The notes beneath the pieces were generated by a model, which had not been told where the DNA came from, searched no databases, and saw only the letters and a list, made by a program, of their open reading frames with translations. DNA of 13,929 nucleotides from Bacillota bacterium (lineage in GTDB: Bacteria > Bacillota_C > Negativicutes > JAEYSJ01), in contig JAEYSJ010000267.1 of NCBI GenBank assembly GCA_023434855.1, positions 1-13,929 of the forward strand. The letters run 5' to 3'. The number at the start of each line of letters is the position of its first letter. Within the stretch, counting starts at the first letter, position 1. A program made the translations under genes and the position numbers. Below are positions 13,473-13,929 of this stretch, in pieces.

Positions 13473-13625
13473 TTAACTTTTTCGATTAGGATCTTTTTTA
13501 TCCTGCCGACGAATTGATGCCGATTCAGGTGCTCCCGGCGGTCCCGTAAAGGCCAGCAGATATTCGTCCTTATGATTATTATTTTGCGCTCTGGTTTGGG
13601 GACAGCTTTTTATTTTATTTGTCAT
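13473..13625 (-). CDS. Small hydrophilic hypothetical protein (50 aa)
   Basis: On the minus strand an ATG (complement of 13623-13625) is preceded by a perfect AGGAGGTGA ribosome site (complement of 13630-13638) with a short spacer. It opens 50 codons. The product starts MTNKIKSCPQTRAQNNNHKD and later contains a Gly-Pro-Pro-Gly-Ala-Pro segment and a basic tail (RRQDKKDPNRKS). It is polar, without signal peptide or membrane span, and I do not recognise a family. The excellent ribosome site makes translation credible. Sporulating Firmicutes carry many such small hydrophilic proteins, so a spore or forespore role is possible, but nothing in the sequence shows it. A longer reading frame continuing upstream to 13706 lacks a ribosome site and is not preferred. 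Confidence 0.6.
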   Translation of the reverse strand: MTNKIKSCPQTRAQNNNHKDEYLLAFTGPPGAPESASIRRQDKKDPNRKS

Positions 13626-13929
13626 TATATCACCTCCTGAAGATAGGGTTCCCCAAGATAAATTTATTAATTTACCAGTCTGTAATGACGGTTTTTGTAT
13701 GTCCAAATCTGTGCTGACTGCATGCAGCTATTTCATTTAAATCATTCTATCAAAGATAAATCAAAGACGAATGGATTAATATTATAATATTGTAATATCT
13801 TCCCCATAGTGGCTAGAACAGTAGCTGAATGAGCGCAAAGCGAAAATTAGACAAAAAGTTTAATAGTTAAATTTTTGTCACATTATTGTCATATTTACCT
13901 ACTATAATAACCCTAGAGCCAATTCATAG
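13626..13929. other. Intergenic region at the right edge
   Basis: This is AT-rich, with no gene on either strand in the visible part. It contains the ribosome site and presumed promoter of the leftward 50-residue gene, a 14-bp palindrome AATATTATAATATT (13778-13791), and an apparent rightward control region (13850-13908) for a gene beyond the window. On the minus strand a CATACAAAA element near 13696-13704 loosely resembles sporulation sigma-factor -10 boxes, but no matching -35 was found. Confidence 0.5.
13850..13908 (+). promoter_or_regulatory. Hairpin, TTGTCA direct repeats and -10 box for an off-window gene
   Basis: GACAAAAAGTTTA (13850-13862) pairs with TAAATTTTTGTC (13868-13879) with one bulge. 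TTGTCA occurs at 13875-13880 and 13886-13891, an 11-base period that is one helical turn. TATAAT lies at 13903-13908. The layout resembles an operator array just upstream of a promoter. No -35 at the normal 17-base spacing is good. Confidence 0.4.

Noticed and set aside
13696..13704. Sporulation sigma-E/K-type -10 box (CATACAAAA, minus strand) for the 50-residue gene
   Set aside because: No corresponding -35 element at the expected distance, and the -10 is not a full match.

Overview
The window looks like chromosome from a diderm Firmicute of the Negativicutes, probably a spore former of the Sporomusaceae type. This is inferred from gene content. Outer-membrane machinery (a TpsB-type barrel, a TonB-dependent receptor, two YadA-like trimeric adhesins and an SLH-domain porin of the OmpM type) occurs together with Firmicute-style strong Shine-Dalgarno sites. 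A sporulation-kinase-like histidine kinase is preceded by a match to the Spo0A box. The SLH-plus-porin architecture is the strongest single marker, because in Negativicutes it ties the outer membrane to the peptidoglycan.

Layout. Bases 2-298 are the C-terminal end of a TpsB/FhaC outer-membrane transporter. Bases 299-615 hold a MITE-like repeat flanked by CACAGAG-type inverted ends. Bases 616-5547 form a rightward surface cassette: TonB-dependent receptor, two tandem paralogous YadA-like proteins and a 39-residue single-span membrane peptide, closed by a strong terminator at 5570-5602. Bases 5603-6204 are mostly non-coding, with copies of a dispersed CATTGCGAG/GAAGCAATC-type repeat and a few doubtful short ORFs. 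Bases 6205-6972 carry an AT-rich gene of unassigned family with a plausible Cys-His-Asp hydrolase core, followed by a terminator. Bases 7209-9054 carry a GT-B glycosyltransferase and a GT17-family glycosyltransferase as a pair, then a 21-bp-stem terminator. Bases 9196-9691 are a long AT-rich, structured leader before ompM (9692-10990). Then come a secreted TPR protein, a membrane histidine kinase, ynfA (UPF0060) and a convergent 50-residue hypothetical gene. The last 80 bases look like the control region of a gene beyond the window.

How the genes fit together. Most of the window concerns the cell envelope. The receptor imports an unidentified ligand and the YadA-like proteins display short head domains. 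The two glycosyltransferases could decorate a surface polymer or protein. OmpM supplies general porin function and envelope tethering. The most distinctive feature is that both YadA-like proteins carry a Gln-rich coiled coil of about 70 residues after the membrane anchor, where classical trimeric autotransporters end. I found no CRISPR array, insertion sequence, rRNA or tRNA. No complete unknown multi-gene system is obvious. The best candidates for something new are the anchor-plus-coiled-coil adhesins, the Cys-His-Asp gene and the regulatory palindromes.
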